The translations under genes and the position numbers were made by a program. From Limnohabitans sp. 103DPR2 (GTDB lineage: Bacteria; Pseudomonadota; Gammaproteobacteria; Burkholderiales; Burkholderiaceae_C), in NCBI RefSeq assembly GCF_001412575.1, contig NZ_CP011834.1:1736001-1800000 (forward strand): DNA of 64,000 nt, in the 5' to 3' direction. Numbering within the stretch: the first letter of the stretch is position 1; every line of letters begins with the position of its first letter. The notes under the pieces are model-generated. The model saw only the letters and a program-made list of their open reading frames with translations. It was not told where the DNA came from and ran no database searches. Shown piece after piece: positions 46,888 to 57,292 of the stretch.

Positions 46888-49161
46888 ATGAAATTTCGTT
46901 TTCCGATCGTCATCATCGATGAAGACTACCGCTCTGAGAACACCTCAGGTTTGGGTATCCGTGCCTTGGCTCAGGCCATTGAAACCGAGGGCTTTGAAGT
47001 CTTGGGTGTGACCAGTTATGGTGACTTGTCACAGTTTGCGCAGCAGCAATCACGTGCCAGTGCCTTCATTTTGTCGATTGACGATGAAGAGTTCACACCA
47101 GGCCCAGACCTTGACCCTGCCGTTTTGAGTTTGCGCGCTTTCATTGAAGAAGTGCGTCGCAAGAATGCAGATGTGCCCATCTATATTTATGGTGAAACCA
47201 AAACCTCACGCCACATTCCCAATGACATCTTGCGTGAATTGCATGGTTTCATTCACATGTTTGAAGACACGCCTGAGTTTGTGTCGCGTCACATCATCCG
47301 TGAAGCCAAAAGTTATTTGGAAGGTGTTCAACCGCCTTTCTTCAAAGCCCTGCTCGACTATGCAGAAGACGGCTCGTACTCATGGCACTGTCCAGGCCAT
47401 TCAGGTGGCGTCGCCTTTTTGAAGAGTCCTGTAGGCCAGATGTACCACCAGTTTTATGGTGAAAACATGTTGCGTGCTGACGTCTGTAATGCTGTTGAAG
47501 AATTGGGCCAGTTGTTGGACCACAACGGCGCGATTGGCGAGAGCGAACGCAATGCGGCGCGCATCTTCAACGCCGACCACTGTTTCTTTGTGACCAATGG
47601 CACCAGCACGTCCAACAAGATGGTTTGGCACCATACCGTGGCACCTGGCGATGTGGTGGTGGTTGACCGCAACTGTCACAAATCAATTTTGCACGCCATC
47701 ATCATGACTGGCGCGATTCCTGTTTTCCTTAAACCCACTCGCAACCATTACGGCATCATTGGTCCTATCCCTCAAAGTGAATTTGAAGTGAGCAACATCC
47801 AAGCCAAGATCAAGGCCAACCCCTTGCTCAAAGGCATTGATGCTAAAAAGGTCCAGCCACGCGTCATGACGCTGACGCAGTCGACCTATGACGGTGTGCT
47901 GTACAACACCGAGACCATCAAGGGCATGCTGGATGGCTATGTTGAAAACCTCCACTTTGACGAAGCTTGGTTGCCTCATGCAGCGTTCCATCCGTTTTAT
48001 GGCACCTACCACGCCATGGGCAAGAAGCGCGCACGTCCCAAGAATTCTGTGGTCTATGCCACGCAATCCATTCACAAACTGTTGGCGGGTATCAGCCAAG
48101 CCAGCCATGTGTTGATTCAGGATTCTCAAAATACAAAGTTGGACAGGCACCTGTTCAATGAAGCCTATTTGATGCACACCAGCACCAGCCCTCAGTACAG
48201 CATCATTGCCAGCTGCGACGTTGCTGCGGCCATGATGGAGCCTCCTGGCGGTACAGCTTTGGTGGAAGAGAGCATCGCCGAAGCTTTGGACTTCCGTCGT
48301 GCCATGCGCAAAGTGGATGACGAGTACGGCAAAGACTGGTGGTTCAAAGTGTGGGGCCCCGAGAACTTGGTCGATGAGGGCATTGGACGCGCTGAGGACT
48401 GGATCATTCGCAGCGATTCACGCAAAAAGGGCAGCAAGTGGCATGGCTTTGGTCAGATGGCCGATGGCTTCAACATGCTGGACCCTATCAAGGCCACCAT
48501 CGTGACCCCTGGTTTGAATTTGGATGGCAAGTTTGACAAGGCGGGCATACCGGCTTCCGTGTTGACCAAATTCTTGACAGAGCATGGCGTGGTGGTTGAG
48601 AAGACCGGCCTTTACAGCTTCTTCATCATGTTCACCATTGGCATCACCAAAGGTCGCTGGAATTCTTTGCTGACAGCCTTGCAGCAATTCAAAGATGACT
48701 ACGATCGCAACCAGCCCATGTGGCGCATCATGCCGGAGTTCTGCCAGAAGCAGCCCAAATATGAGCGCATGGGCTTGCGTGATTTGTGCCAGCACATTCA
48801 CGCGCTGTACGCCAAATACGACATCGCACGCTTGACCACGGAAATGTATTTGTCCGACCTCACGCCTGCCATGACGCCAGCAGATGCCTATGCGCAAATT
48901 GCCCGTCGTAAAACAGAGCGCGTGGCCATCGATGAATTGGAAGGCCGCATCACCGTGGGATTGGTGACACCTTATCCTCCAGGCATTCCATTGTTGGTGC
49001 CCGGTGAGGTCTTCAACAAGAAGATCGTGGATTATTTGAAGTTCTCTCGTGAGTTCAATCTACAGTGTCCTGGCTTTGAAACCGACATTCATGGTTTGGT
49101 GGAAGAGAAGGGCGAAGACGGTGTAAAGCGTTACTACGCTGATTGCGTTCGCGTCGATTGA
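46888..49161 (+). CDS. Orn/Lys/Arg decarboxylase (fold-type I, large inducible type)
   Basis: A 757-residue PLP-dependent amino-acid decarboxylase. N-terminal wing domain (about 1-130, FPIVIIDEDYRSENTSGLG), core PLP domain (about 145-560) with the Schiff-base Lys in YATQSIHKLLAG (near residue 395) and HFDEAW, and a C-terminal specificity domain (about 600-757). The ATG at 46888 is used. A preceding in-frame ATG adds seven unlikely residues. Family members make cadaverine, putrescine or agmatine. I cannot tell which from sequence. It is followed after only 16 bases by an RND adaptor. Confidence 0.93.
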   Translation: MKFRFPIVIIDEDYRSENTSGLGIRALAQAIETEGFEVLGVTSYGDLSQFAQQQSRASAFILSIDDEEFTPGPDLDPAVLSLRAFIEEVRRKNADVPIYIYGETKTSRHIPNDILRELHGFIHMFEDTPEFVSRHIIREAKSYLEGVQPPFFKALLDYAEDGSYSWHCPGHSGGVAFLKSPVGQMYHQFYGENMLRADVCNAVEELGQLLDHNGAIGESERNAARIFNADHCFFVTNGTSTSNKMVWHHTVAPGDVVVVDRNCHKSILHAIIMTGAIPVFLKPTRNHYGIIGPIPQSEFEVSNIQAKIKANPLLKGIDAKKVQPRVMTLTQSTYDGVLYNTETIKGMLDGYVENLHFDEAWLPHAAFHPFYGTYHAMGKKRARPKNSVVYATQSIHKLLAGISQASHVLIQDSQNTKLDRHLFNEAYLMHTSTSPQYSIIASCDVAAAMMEPPGGTALVEESIAEALDFRRAMRKVDDEYGKDWWFKVWGPENLVDEGIGRAEDWIIRSDSRKKGSKWHGFGQMADGFNMLDPIKATIVTPGLNLDGKFDKAGIPASVLTKFLTEHGVVVEKTGLYSFFIMFTIGITKGRWNSLLTALQQFKDDYDRNQPMWRIMPEFCQKQPKYERMGLRDLCQHIHALYAKYDIARLTTEMYLSDLTPAMTPADAYAQIARRKTERVAIDELEGRITVGLVTPYPPGIPLLVPGEVFNKKIVDYLKFSREFNLQCPGFETDIHGLVEEKGEDGVKRYYADCVRVD

Positions 49162-49177
49162 TCACTGCTGTCCTTGA

Positions 49178-50293
49178 ATGAACTTCAAATCACGAACCCA
49201 CTTATTTCTTGCTTTGATCGTGCTGCTGTCTTTGGGTGGCGGTACTTGGTATTGGCAGCATCAAAGGGCCAAAGCAGCGCCAGTCAAAGATGTCCTGGTG
49301 AAAGTATTCCAAGCCTCTGAGGTGACGCAAGCCCAATTGCAGGCGCTGTCTGGACGGATTGAAATGTCGGGGGTGTTGATTGCCTCTGAAACAGCCACAT
49401 TGCGCAGTAAAACGGCAGGGACTTTGCTCCGTTTGAATGTTGCCGAAGGTCAAACGGTTCAAAAAGGCCAAATTCTGGCTGAAGTAGATGTACGTGACTT
49501 AAGTTCAAGAACTGAGGAGCGTGAAGCAGCACTGAGTTCGGCTCAACGGGCCTACCAGTTGAGCTTGTCGCAGCACAAAGCCAATCAAGATTTGTCACGA
49601 CAAGGCTTTATTTCAGAAACGGCTTTGGCTTCTTCGCAGGCTAATTTGGCCGCTAATTTAGCGCAGTTGAAAGCAGCCGAGTCGGCCGCCATGGCACATT
49701 CAAAACAAGTTGCTGATGCTGCGATCACGGCACCTTTTGCCGGGGTTGTGGCACGTCGGTTGGTTAACGCAGGTGAAAAAATTTCGCAAGAACAAGAAGT
49801 GCTTCAATTGCTGAACCCAGCCCGCTTGGAGTTCAAGGCCATGGTTGACGCAGCTGCAAGTCAATTTCTCAAACCTGGCTTGAAGATGCCCGTTCAATTT
49901 GAAGGCGTCAGTCAGGCCGTTATGCTTCGTTTGGATCGCATGGGTCCTGGTAACGATGCAGGATCCCGCGCACTTCCTGTGTATCTCACGCTAGAGCAGG
50001 CAAGTTTGCCACCCATGCTTCGCCCGGGTTTGATGGGCATGGCGCAATACGCCTATGCATTAAGCAAAGAGGGTTTGACCTTGCCGATCACTGCCGTCCA
50101 AGAAGAAGGTGGCAAGAGCATCGTTTGGGTCATTCAAGAGGGCGTGCTCAAACGTCAGACCGTCACGACTGGTATGAAGGATTCACAAGGTCAGCGCATA
50201 TACATCTTGGATGGCCTGAAAACCACTGACGCTGTGTTGGCGCTTCGATTTGAGGGCCTGAAAGAGGGCACCAAGGTTGAGGTCAAGCGCTGA
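49178..50293 (+). CDS. RND efflux periplasmic adaptor subunit
   Basis: A 371-residue HlyD/AcrA-type membrane-fusion protein. N-terminal membrane anchor (about residues 7-28), biotinyl-lipoyl half-motifs around the hairpin (LRSKTAGTLLRLNVAEGQTV and TAPFAGVVARRLVNAGEKI), a coiled-coil hairpin about 105-165, and a beta-barrel and membrane-proximal domain to the end. It has a signal anchor but no lipobox. It couples the RND pump to an outer-membrane channel, which is not encoded here. It overlaps the next gene by one base (TGATG). Confidence 0.93.
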   Translation: MNFKSRTHLFLALIVLLSLGGGTWYWQHQRAKAAPVKDVLVKVFQASEVTQAQLQALSGRIEMSGVLIASETATLRSKTAGTLLRLNVAEGQTVQKGQILAEVDVRDLSSRTEEREAALSSAQRAYQLSLSQHKANQDLSRQGFISETALASSQANLAANLAQLKAAESAAMAHSKQVADAAITAPFAGVVARRLVNAGEKISQEQEVLQLLNPARLEFKAMVDAAASQFLKPGLKMPVQFEGVSQAVMLRLDRMGPGNDAGSRALPVYLTLEQASLPPMLRPGLMGMAQYAYALSKEGLTLPITAVQEEGGKSIVWVIQEGVLKRQTVTTGMKDSQGQRIYILDGLKTTDAVLALRFEGLKEGTKVEVKR

Positions 50294-53200
50294 TGTGGGT
50301 TACGCGTGTATCGATTGCAAGGCCTGTCTTTGCGGTCATGGTGATGATTGCCTTGTGTGTCCTAGGCATCTTTTCTTATGTCAAGTTGGGGGTAGAACAA
50401 CTGCCTGATTTGAACTTGCCGATTGCCTATGTCGATGTGCTTTACCCAGGTGCGTCGCCGCAATCGGTGGAGGAAGAAATCACTAAAAAAATTGAAGAAG
50501 CACTCAATGGCATTGCCGGTGTGAAACGCATCACATCACGCTCTTTCGAAGGTCGCAGCCAAACCAGTGTCGAATTCAATTTGAATGCCAACATGGCCCG
50601 TGGCATGCAAGATGTGCGGGACAAAATAGCAGCTGTGCAGGCCGCATTTCCAAAAGATGCCAAAACCCCCTTGGTTTTGCGCGTTAACAATGAGGCCTCA
50701 GAGCCTGTGGCGGTGATTGGGGTTTTGTCGCAATCCAAGACGCATCGCGATGTGTCGATGTTGGCGGAATTGCAAGTGGTTCGACGTTTGCAACGAATTG
50801 ATGGCATTGCCTTCATCAAAATTTCTGGCAATGCCACGCGAGAAATTCGCATCGACTTGAACCAACAAAAATTGCGTGCCAATGCTGTTCTTCCCATAGA
50901 CATCAGCAATGCCCTCAAAGCTCAAAATCAAGATGCACCCATTGGCTTGATATCCAATGACGTTCAGGATGGCATTTTGCGAATGGAAGGTCGGTCCAAA
51001 AATTATTTGGACTTGAACGCTACCGTGGTTCAGCAACGAAGCGGATTGCCTGTGACTGTGGCAGATCTTGGCAATCTTTACCTGCGTGAAAAAGAACTTG
51101 AATCCTTGGCGCGTATCAACGGTCAGCGTGCCATCAGCATTGAAGTGTTTAAACAGCAAGACGCCAACATTGTGAGCACAGGCGAGGGCATCAAAGAGGC
51201 CTTGGCTGAACTCAAGAATCAAATTCCCGCAGATGTTGAAATTCGCACAATCAGCTTGAACAGCGATTGGGTCAAGGTTTCATTGGTGGGCGTCCAAAGA
51301 ACGCTGATTGAAGGCGCTTTGTTGACGGTGGCCATTGTGTTGCTTTTCTTGAAGTCTTGGCGAAGCACGGTGATCACAGGATTGACCCTGCCCATTTCGG
51401 TCATTTCCAGTTTCATCGCCGTTCAGGCTTTTGGATTCACACTCAACTTCATGACCATGATGGCTTTGTCACTGTGCATCGGCTTGCTGGTGGACGATGC
51501 CATTGTGGTGCGTGAAAACATTGTGCGGCATTTGGCCATGGGCAAATCGCATGTCCAAGCGGCTCTGGAAGGCACTCAAGAAATTGGCTTGGCCGTTTTG
51601 GCGACGACCTTTGCGATTTGTGCTGTATTTGTGCCGATGGCTTTCATGGATGGCATCACAGGTCGCTTGTTTTTCCCATTCGGAATCACGGTGGTTGTCG
51701 CAGTGATCATCTCTTTGTTGGTCAGTTTTACCTTGGATCCGATGTTGTCCAGTGTTTGGCCAGAGCCCGCCAATGCCAATTTGGACCGGGTGCCCGTGCT
51801 CGGCTATTTGATTGCGAGGGTCGATCGTTTCATGGCAGGATGCCACGCATCTTACGAGTCTTTGGTTCACTGGATTTTTGACACTCGCAAGTTTGAACTC
51901 GTTCCAGGGTTGAGGCTGTCGCATCGTGCGTTGGTGCTTTGGGGTGCGGTATTGAGCTTGGTGATTGCATTTTTACTGACCAAAGTGGTTGGAACAGAAT
52001 TCATTCCACAGACAGACCGTGGACTGATTCAAATCACCATGCGCTTGCCGGTGGGGTCTAGCTTGCCACGCAGTAGCGAAAAGTTGGCCCAAGTTGAGGC
52101 GGCCATTCGATCTGTGCCTGAAGTTGAAACGGTGGTGACCGTGATTGGTGGCAGTGATGCTGGATTTTTGGTGGGTCGAAATCAGGCGGCCGTCAACATT
52201 GTCTTAAAACCCAAACATGAACGGCAACGCACGCAAAAGCAAATTGAAGAAGTTCTTCGGAAGTTGACGCAGCCCATCTCAGGCATTGAAGTGGCCATTG
52301 GCTTGGACAGGCCGATCTACATTGCGGTGTTGGGCAACGATGCCGAACGTTTGGCGCAATTCAGCAAAGACTTTTCTGAAAAGATCAAAAGCATTCCAGG
52401 CATTGTGGACGTGGACCTTTCCGTCAAGCCTGGACTGACAGCCTACAGCGTCAAACTGGATGCATTGGCCATTCGTGAACTGGGCTTGAACGCTTCGCAA
52501 GTGGCGCAGACGCTGAGAGCCTATGTCAATGGTGAAGTTGCCACAAACTGGCTGGCAGGTGATGGTGAGCAGGTTCAGGTGGTCTTACGTTTGCCTGAAC
52601 TCGATCGTCAGCATTTGGTGCAAATGCACAAATTGCCCGTTGCGTATACCAAAGAAGGCCAAGCCATTGAATTGGCCAGAGTGGCGCGCATTGAACCCAC
52701 AGCCAACCCAGAAGTGATCAGGCGCCAAAACTTGATGCGCCGCGAAGCCATTTTTGCAAGTGTTGAAGGCCGTCCAGCTGGTGATGTAGGCGCTGATGTT
52801 CAAGCCATGATGAAAGCCACTACACCGCCGGAAGGCATTTACTTTGATTTGCAAGGATCGACCAAAGATCAGCAAGATGCATTCTCGGCCATCTTGAGTG
52901 CCATGTTGATGGCCGTGCTTTTCATTTACATTGTGTTGGCCAGTCAATTCAACAGTTTCAAACAGCCGATTGCCATCATGGCATCGCTGCCTTTGGCCTT
53001 GATGGGCGTGATGCTTTCTTTGTGGCTCACTCAAACAACATTGAACTTGTTCTCCATGATTGGCATGGTGATGCTGATGGGCTTGGTGACCAAAAACGCC
53101 ATTTTGTTGATCGACTTTGCCAATGAATCGCGCAGGCGTGGCCTTTCAGTGAAAGATGCATTGCTTGAAGCTGGACAGGTTCGCATGCGACCCATCATGA

Positions 53201-53379
53201 TGACCACCTTTGCAATGATATTTGGCATGCTGCCCTTGGCCTTGGCGCTGAACGAAGGCGGTGAATTACAAGCAGGCATGGGACGCGCCATCATTGGTGG
53301 TGTATTGACGTCTACTTTTTTAACCTTGGTGGTGGTGCCCGTGATTTACTCTTACCTTGTCAAAGACGATGCGACTTAA
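50293..53379 (+). CDS. RND efflux inner-membrane permease (AcrB family)
   Basis: A 1028-residue proton-driven exporter with twelve helices and two large periplasmic loops. The start WVTRVSIARPVFAVMVMIALCVLG is typical of the multidrug (HAE1) group. The helix-4 motif GLLVDDAIVVRENI has the Asp-Asp proton-relay pair (near 407-408), and GLVTKNAILLIDF has the helix-10 Lys. These are features of multidrug rather than metal pumps. Substrate unknown. A terminator stem follows it. Confidence 0.95.
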   Translation: MWVTRVSIARPVFAVMVMIALCVLGIFSYVKLGVEQLPDLNLPIAYVDVLYPGASPQSVEEEITKKIEEALNGIAGVKRITSRSFEGRSQTSVEFNLNANMARGMQDVRDKIAAVQAAFPKDAKTPLVLRVNNEASEPVAVIGVLSQSKTHRDVSMLAELQVVRRLQRIDGIAFIKISGNATREIRIDLNQQKLRANAVLPIDISNALKAQNQDAPIGLISNDVQDGILRMEGRSKNYLDLNATVVQQRSGLPVTVADLGNLYLREKELESLARINGQRAISIEVFKQQDANIVSTGEGIKEALAELKNQIPADVEIRTISLNSDWVKVSLVGVQRTLIEGALLTVAIVLLFLKSWRSTVITGLTLPISVISSFIAVQAFGFTLNFMTMMALSLCIGLLVDDAIVVRENIVRHLAMGKSHVQAALEGTQEIGLAVLATTFAICAVFVPMAFMDGITGRLFFPFGITVVVAVIISLLVSFTLDPMLSSVWPEPANANLDRVPVLGYLIARVDRFMAGCHASYESLVHWIFDTRKFELVPGLRLSHRALVLWGAVLSLVIAFLLTKVVGTEFIPQTDRGLIQITMRLPVGSSLPRSSEKLAQVEAAIRSVPEVETVVTVIGGSDAGFLVGRNQAAVNIVLKPKHERQRTQKQIEEVLRKLTQPISGIEVAIGLDRPIYIAVLGNDAERLAQFSKDFSEKIKSIPGIVDVDLSVKPGLTAYSVKLDALAIRELGLNASQVAQTLRAYVNGEVATNWLAGDGEQVQVVLRLPELDRQHLVQMHKLPVAYTKEGQAIELARVARIEPTANPEVIRRQNLMRREAIFASVEGRPAGDVGADVQAMMKATTPPEGIYFDLQGSTKDQQDAFSAILSAMLMAVLFIYIVLASQFNSFKQPIAIMASLPLALMGVMLSLWLTQTTLNLFSMIGMVMLMGLVTKNAILLIDFANESRRRGLSVKDALLEAGQVRMRPIMMTTFAMIFGMLPLALALNEGGELQAGMGRAIIGGVLTSTFLTLVVVPVIYSYLVKDDAT

Positions 53380-53400
53380 TATTCAATTTGACCAGGCAAA

Positions 53401-53426
53401 AAAAACCGCTCCGAGGAGCGGTTTTT
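53401..53426. terminator. Bidirectional terminator between convergent RND and TonB-receptor genes
   Basis: AAAAACCGCTC (53401-53411) and GAGCGGTTTTT (53416-53426) form an 11-base stem with a CGAG loop, with A/T runs on both sides. Confidence 0.88.
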
Positions 53427-53442
53427 AGCAGCAACTTACAAG

Positions 53443-56178
53443 TTAATTAAATTTATAGTTGGCTGACAAGTACACGAATCGTGCACGGGGATCATACATA
53501 GAGATGTCATAGCCTGATGCGAATTGATTCGATGCAGGCACATAAATTGGAGGGTTCTTGTCAAGCAAGTTCTTCACACCCAAAGTCAGTTTGAGGTTTT
53601 TTACACCGCTGTAAGAAACTTGAGCGTTATAGGTTGTTTGATTTGGAACATAGTTAGGTTCTCCGTCCAACATTCTGTCACCAGTCCTGTAACCAGTATA
53701 AAAGTTTTGACCGAGGGTATAGCGCCATGGGCCTGTTTCGTACGAAACTGTGAGCAAATGTTTCCACTTAACAATGACGCCACCGCTATCAGCGCCAATG
53801 ACAGGATCGCCATTGGACTCAACCATGGTTCCAACTTTTCTTGAAATTGTTCCACTTGGTGACGTTTCGTCAGCTTTGTTCATGTATGTGCCATACATTG
53901 AAAGCCCAAGAGTCCCTGATTCCAAATTCATCTTATAAGCAGCATTCAAATCAATGCCTGAATATGATGCGGATCCAATGTTTGCAAAAACACTCTTAAC
54001 TTGATCAACCATTCCAGTTGATGGGTTCAGGGTTACTAACCCCGCGTAAGCTGCGTCACCAGATCGGAAGCGAGAAACAGTTTCTTGTGCGGATGCACTG
54101 GTAATTTTTCCATCGATCTCAATGTTCCAAGCATCAATACCAATTGTTAGATTCTTAACAGGCGTTAGTACCAAACCAATTGATTTTTGCTTAGATTTTT
54201 CTGGTTGAAGATTCGGGTTGCCACCACTGACTTCTTGAACCTGTTGATTCGGCATGTTTGGGAATTTTGGATCCGTAAACTGTGCCGATGTTCCAGTAGT
54301 CTGCGGAGTCCACAAACTGGTAAGTGATGGAGCTCTGAAACCAGTGCCCATTGACGCGCGAACGACGGCAATGTTGCTTGCTTTCCAGCGTGCATTTGCT
54401 TTGTATGTATCTGCACCACCAAAGTCGCTGTAGTTATCGTGGCGCGCAGACGTATTCAATTCCAGTGTTTTGCTAACAGGAATTGAGAGTTCGCCAAATG
54501 CAGCAGTGTTGGATCGATCTTTGGTCAAAGCCAGTTGGGCACCACCCAATCCAGCAATATCGCCTGAAGCGAGTGCTGAGTCAGGATTGCGTTCAAGTTC
54601 GTATTTTTGATACTGAACGCCTGCTGCATACATGGCTTCACCGCCTGGTGCATTAAATGCTGGTCCCGTTATCTTTGCATCTCCACCAACTGTTTTGGTG
54701 TTGATGCCAATGGTCGAACCTGTATATTTTGCAGCTTGGACTGCTTGCTTAAAAGCGTCGGTTTGTGCAGAAGCTGGAGCCCAAGGATTCCAGTCATTAC
54801 GCGAATTGACGATTTGAGCAAACTTGACTTGTGAAAAATAGCCATCAGCTACGCCAGAGTCAACTTTGGAAGTCATTGAATAGACGGCACTTTCCCATGC
54901 ATGCCCATTCAGATCACCTCTAGCACCGGCAACAAATCGAGAATCATTCAAATTGTTGGTATTTGTTCGTGGCCCAAAGTCGAATACGCGAGATGTAATC
55001 GCCAACGATTGACCAACCAGTGAGCCGAATCCTTGTTTGGTTAAGTAATCTGCTGCTATTTTGTAATTGGGATTGGATGGGCTGATCAATAGCGCCGGAT
55101 CAATTTTTTGAGCCGCAAATAGGCTATCAGTTGTCAGGAAAGAATATCTGACAGGGCTCGGTTGATAGCGAGAAGTCAAATCAGTTTGCGAAATGATTGC
55201 GTCACCGAACAACTGAACAGAATTATTTAACTTGTATTTCCCGGAGAAAGAAACGCTGAGTGCTTCACGTTCTGGGACCAATCTCACATCCTTTGCACTG
55301 TCGTAGAGACAATAGGGCGCTTTACCTCCGGAAAGGCTTGGATATAAGAACATGGAAATGTCCGCACAGTTACCACTTGCTGCCAAGGGGTTTCCGTACC
55401 AAGTAGAACCTTTAAAAGTCGATGCTTTTCCAACGCCAGGAATCCAGCCGCCTTCGATGTTGCCTTGTCCAGTTGCGGCGCCTACTAGGTAGGGAAATAC
55501 ATTTCCAGTTTTTGCAAAATCACGGTCTCCAGCATAAAGCTCTTTTTCAGTCTCAGCTGAGAAAGAACCCGTAATGTTAAAGCCGTCAGTAGCGTAATTT
55601 CCCTTGCCAACCGTCACGCCAAATGTTTTCCTTTGACCACCACCAGGTCGAGTTGGGGTGCCAACGTTCGCAGAAACTTCCACGCCTTGGAAATTGTTAG
55701 TCATGATGAAATTGACAACACCTGCAATCGCATCCGACCCATAGGTGCTTGATGCGCCGTCTTGAAGAATTTCAATTCTTTCGATAGCTGCCAAAGGTAT
55801 CAGGTTCAGGTTGCCATTTGCTGGGCGTCCATTTACCAAAACAAGTGTGTATTGGTCTCCAATTCCCCTGAGTGAAATTGTTGCTTGACCATAATTAGAA
55901 ACACCGCCAGCGCCATCAAGTGAGCTATGCGTACCTCCCATTGATTGGGCAATAGGCATAAACTTCATCAACTCCTCGGTGTTGCTCACACCAAAAGACT
56001 TGATTTCTTCTTTGGTGACAACTTGAATTGGCAAAGCTTCGTCTGAAACAATTCGACGGATAGCTGATCCAGTAACGAATACTTCTTCTACCTTTTGCTG
56101 AGCAACTGCATTTAAGCTTGAAAATCCAATCAATGCAATGACGCCAAGGTGTATCGGACTGACTTTAAAATTTGGCAT
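53443..56178 (-). CDS. TonB-dependent outer-membrane receptor (first)
   Basis: A 911-residue receptor. Signal peptide about 1-27 (HLGVIALIGFSSLNAVAQ), TonB-box-like VEEVFVTGS (about 30-38), plug domain (about 40-165) with QATISLRGIGDQYTLVLVNG and AIERIEILQDGASSTYGSDAIAG, then a 22-strand barrel ending in ...VYLSANYKFN. The fold resembles oligosaccharide, oligopeptide or siderophore receptors of the large betaproteobacterial type, and the ligand cannot be told. The ATG at 56178 has AAAGGA at a fitting distance. Parts look richer in A+T than neighbours, judged by eye. Leader repeats are listed separately. Confidence 0.93.
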   Translation of the reverse strand: MPNFKVSPIHLGVIALIGFSSLNAVAQQKVEEVFVTGSAIRRIVSDEALPIQVVTKEEIKSFGVSNTEELMKFMPIAQSMGGTHSSLDGAGGVSNYGQATISLRGIGDQYTLVLVNGRPANGNLNLIPLAAIERIEILQDGASSTYGSDAIAGVVNFIMTNNFQGVEVSANVGTPTRPGGGQRKTFGVTVGKGNYATDGFNITGSFSAETEKELYAGDRDFAKTGNVFPYLVGAATGQGNIEGGWIPGVGKASTFKGSTWYGNPLAASGNCADISMFLYPSLSGGKAPYCLYDSAKDVRLVPEREALSVSFSGKYKLNNSVQLFGDAIISQTDLTSRYQPSPVRYSFLTTDSLFAAQKIDPALLISPSNPNYKIAADYLTKQGFGSLVGQSLAITSRVFDFGPRTNTNNLNDSRFVAGARGDLNGHAWESAVYSMTSKVDSGVADGYFSQVKFAQIVNSRNDWNPWAPASAQTDAFKQAVQAAKYTGSTIGINTKTVGGDAKITGPAFNAPGGEAMYAAGVQYQKYELERNPDSALASGDIAGLGGAQLALTKDRSNTAAFGELSIPVSKTLELNTSARHDNYSDFGGADTYKANARWKASNIAVVRASMGTGFRAPSLTSLWTPQTTGTSAQFTDPKFPNMPNQQVQEVSGGNPNLQPEKSKQKSIGLVLTPVKNLTIGIDAWNIEIDGKITSASAQETVSRFRSGDAAYAGLVTLNPSTGMVDQVKSVFANIGSASYSGIDLNAAYKMNLESGTLGLSMYGTYMNKADETSPSGTISRKVGTMVESNGDPVIGADSGGVIVKWKHLLTVSYETGPWRYTLGQNFYTGYRTGDRMLDGEPNYVPNQTTYNAQVSYSGVKNLKLTLGVKNLLDKNPPIYVPASNQFASGYDISMYDPRARFVYLSANYKFN

Positions 56179-56224
56179 TTTTAATCCTTTTGTAACTAAA
56201 TGAATATGAGAATGAAGTGAAAAA

Positions 56225-56273
56225 TGGTCTTTTCGGAACAACCAGACACTCGTGTACGGCTGAGAAAAGACCA
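56225..56273 (-). repeat. Long inverted repeat in the leader of the first TonB receptor gene
   Basis: TGGTCTTTTC (56225-56234) and GAAAAGACCA (56264-56273) are a perfect ten-base inverted repeat with 29 bases between. On the mRNA strand a second helix, CAGCC with GGTTG, and an ACAC/GTGT pair nest inside. It ends 46 bases before the ATG. Confidence 0.65.
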
Positions 56274-56351
56274 AAAGTTACATTTCAGTTACTCATCCTC
56301 TAAATATCTGACAAATTTGTGAAAATTGCTATTCTGATTTTTGGTAATGTT

Positions 56352-56383
56352 AAAAAAAAACAACGCCCTAGGACGTTGTTTTT
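56352..56383 (-). terminator. Terminator of fabI
   Basis: On the leftward strand ACAACGTCC pairs with GGGCGTTGT around CTAG, followed by nine T. Confidence 0.88.
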
Positions 56384-56405
56384 GGGAGGGGATGCGACTA
56401 GAAAA

Positions 56406-57191
56406 TTAAGCTTCGCCGATACCACCCACAACATGGCTGAAACCACCATCGACATACACAATTTCGGCAGAGATGCCTGCTGACAAAGGACTCATCAGAA
56501 ATGCGGCTGTATTGCCAACATCCTCAATGGTGACGTTGCGGCGAATGGGGGATGCGGCTGCAACAGCACTCAGAATTTTGCCGAAGTCTTTGATGCCACT
56601 GGCGGCCAAAGTTTTGATGGGTCCGGCACTGATGCCGTTGACGCGAATTTTCTTGGGTCCCAAAGAGTCTGCCAAGTAGCGCACAGAGGCTTCCAAGGAT
56701 GCCTTGGCCAAACCCATGGTGTTGTAGTTTGGTACCACTTTGAGGGCGCCCAAATAGGTCAAGGTGAGCAAAGCAGCGTTTTCGCGCAAGTATGGGAGGG
56801 CTGCCTTGGCCATGGCTGGAAATGAATACGCACTGATGTCGTGCGCAATTTTGAAGCCTTCACGGCTGAGGCCTTCAATGAAATCGCCGGCGATGGCTTC
56901 CCTGGGGGCGTAGCCGATGCTGTGAACAAAACCGTCAAATTGTGGCCAGTGTTGCGACAAATCTTTGAACAATTTGTCAATTTGCGCATCGTCTCCCACA
57001 TCGCAGTCAAAGATCAGCTTGGAGCCAAAGTCAGCCGCAAATTCTGTGATGCGGTCCTTGAATCTCTCGCCCACATAGCTGAAAGCCAATTCAGCACCCT
57101 GTTCATGACAAGCTTTGGCGATGCCGTAAGCGATAGAACGGTTGGAGAGAACGCCTGTGATCAGGATTTTTTTGCCAGCAAGGAAGCTCAT
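56406..57191 (-). CDS. fabI: Enoyl-ACP reductase FabI
   Basis: A 261-residue short-chain dehydrogenase-fold reductase of fatty-acid synthesis, NADH-type FabI. Starts [24 protein letters not shown], has a dinucleotide loop with SYVGERF, and Tyr-x6-Lys in YNTMGLAK (near 157-164). [11 protein letters not shown] is the substrate-binding-loop region. No Shine-Dalgarno site is seen, since the leader is pyrimidine-rich. It stands alone between two TonB-receptor genes, with its own terminator. Confidence 0.96.
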   Translation of the reverse strand: MSFLAGKKILITGVLSNRSIAYGIAKACHEQGAELAFSYVGERFKDRITEFAADFGSKLIFDCDVGDDAQIDKLFKDLSQHWPQFDGFVHSIGYAPREAIAGDFIEGLSREGFKIAHDISAYSFPAMAKAALPYLRENAALLTLTYLGALKVVPNYNTMGLAKASLEASVRYLADSLGPKKIRVNGISAGPIKTLAASGIKDFGKILSAVAAASPIRRNVTIEDVGNTAAFLMSPLSAGISAEIVYVDGGFSHVVGGIGEA

Positions 57192-57292
57192 GGTGTGAAA
57201 GGAAAGTTATCTAATTCGACATTTTGACATGCTGGCCTGTCCTAGACGATGACGCTCTTTGTTGGTTGCTTGCAACATTTCTAACTTTTTGA

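Noticed and set aside
53443..56178. First TonB receptor as recently transferred DNA
   Set aside because: The lower G+C is an impression only, with no flanking mobile-element traces; the second receptor also varies.
56311..56320. ACAAATTTGT palindrome upstream of first TonB receptor
   Set aside because: Ten bases of A/T-rich symmetry is expected by chance in AT-rich leader DNA.
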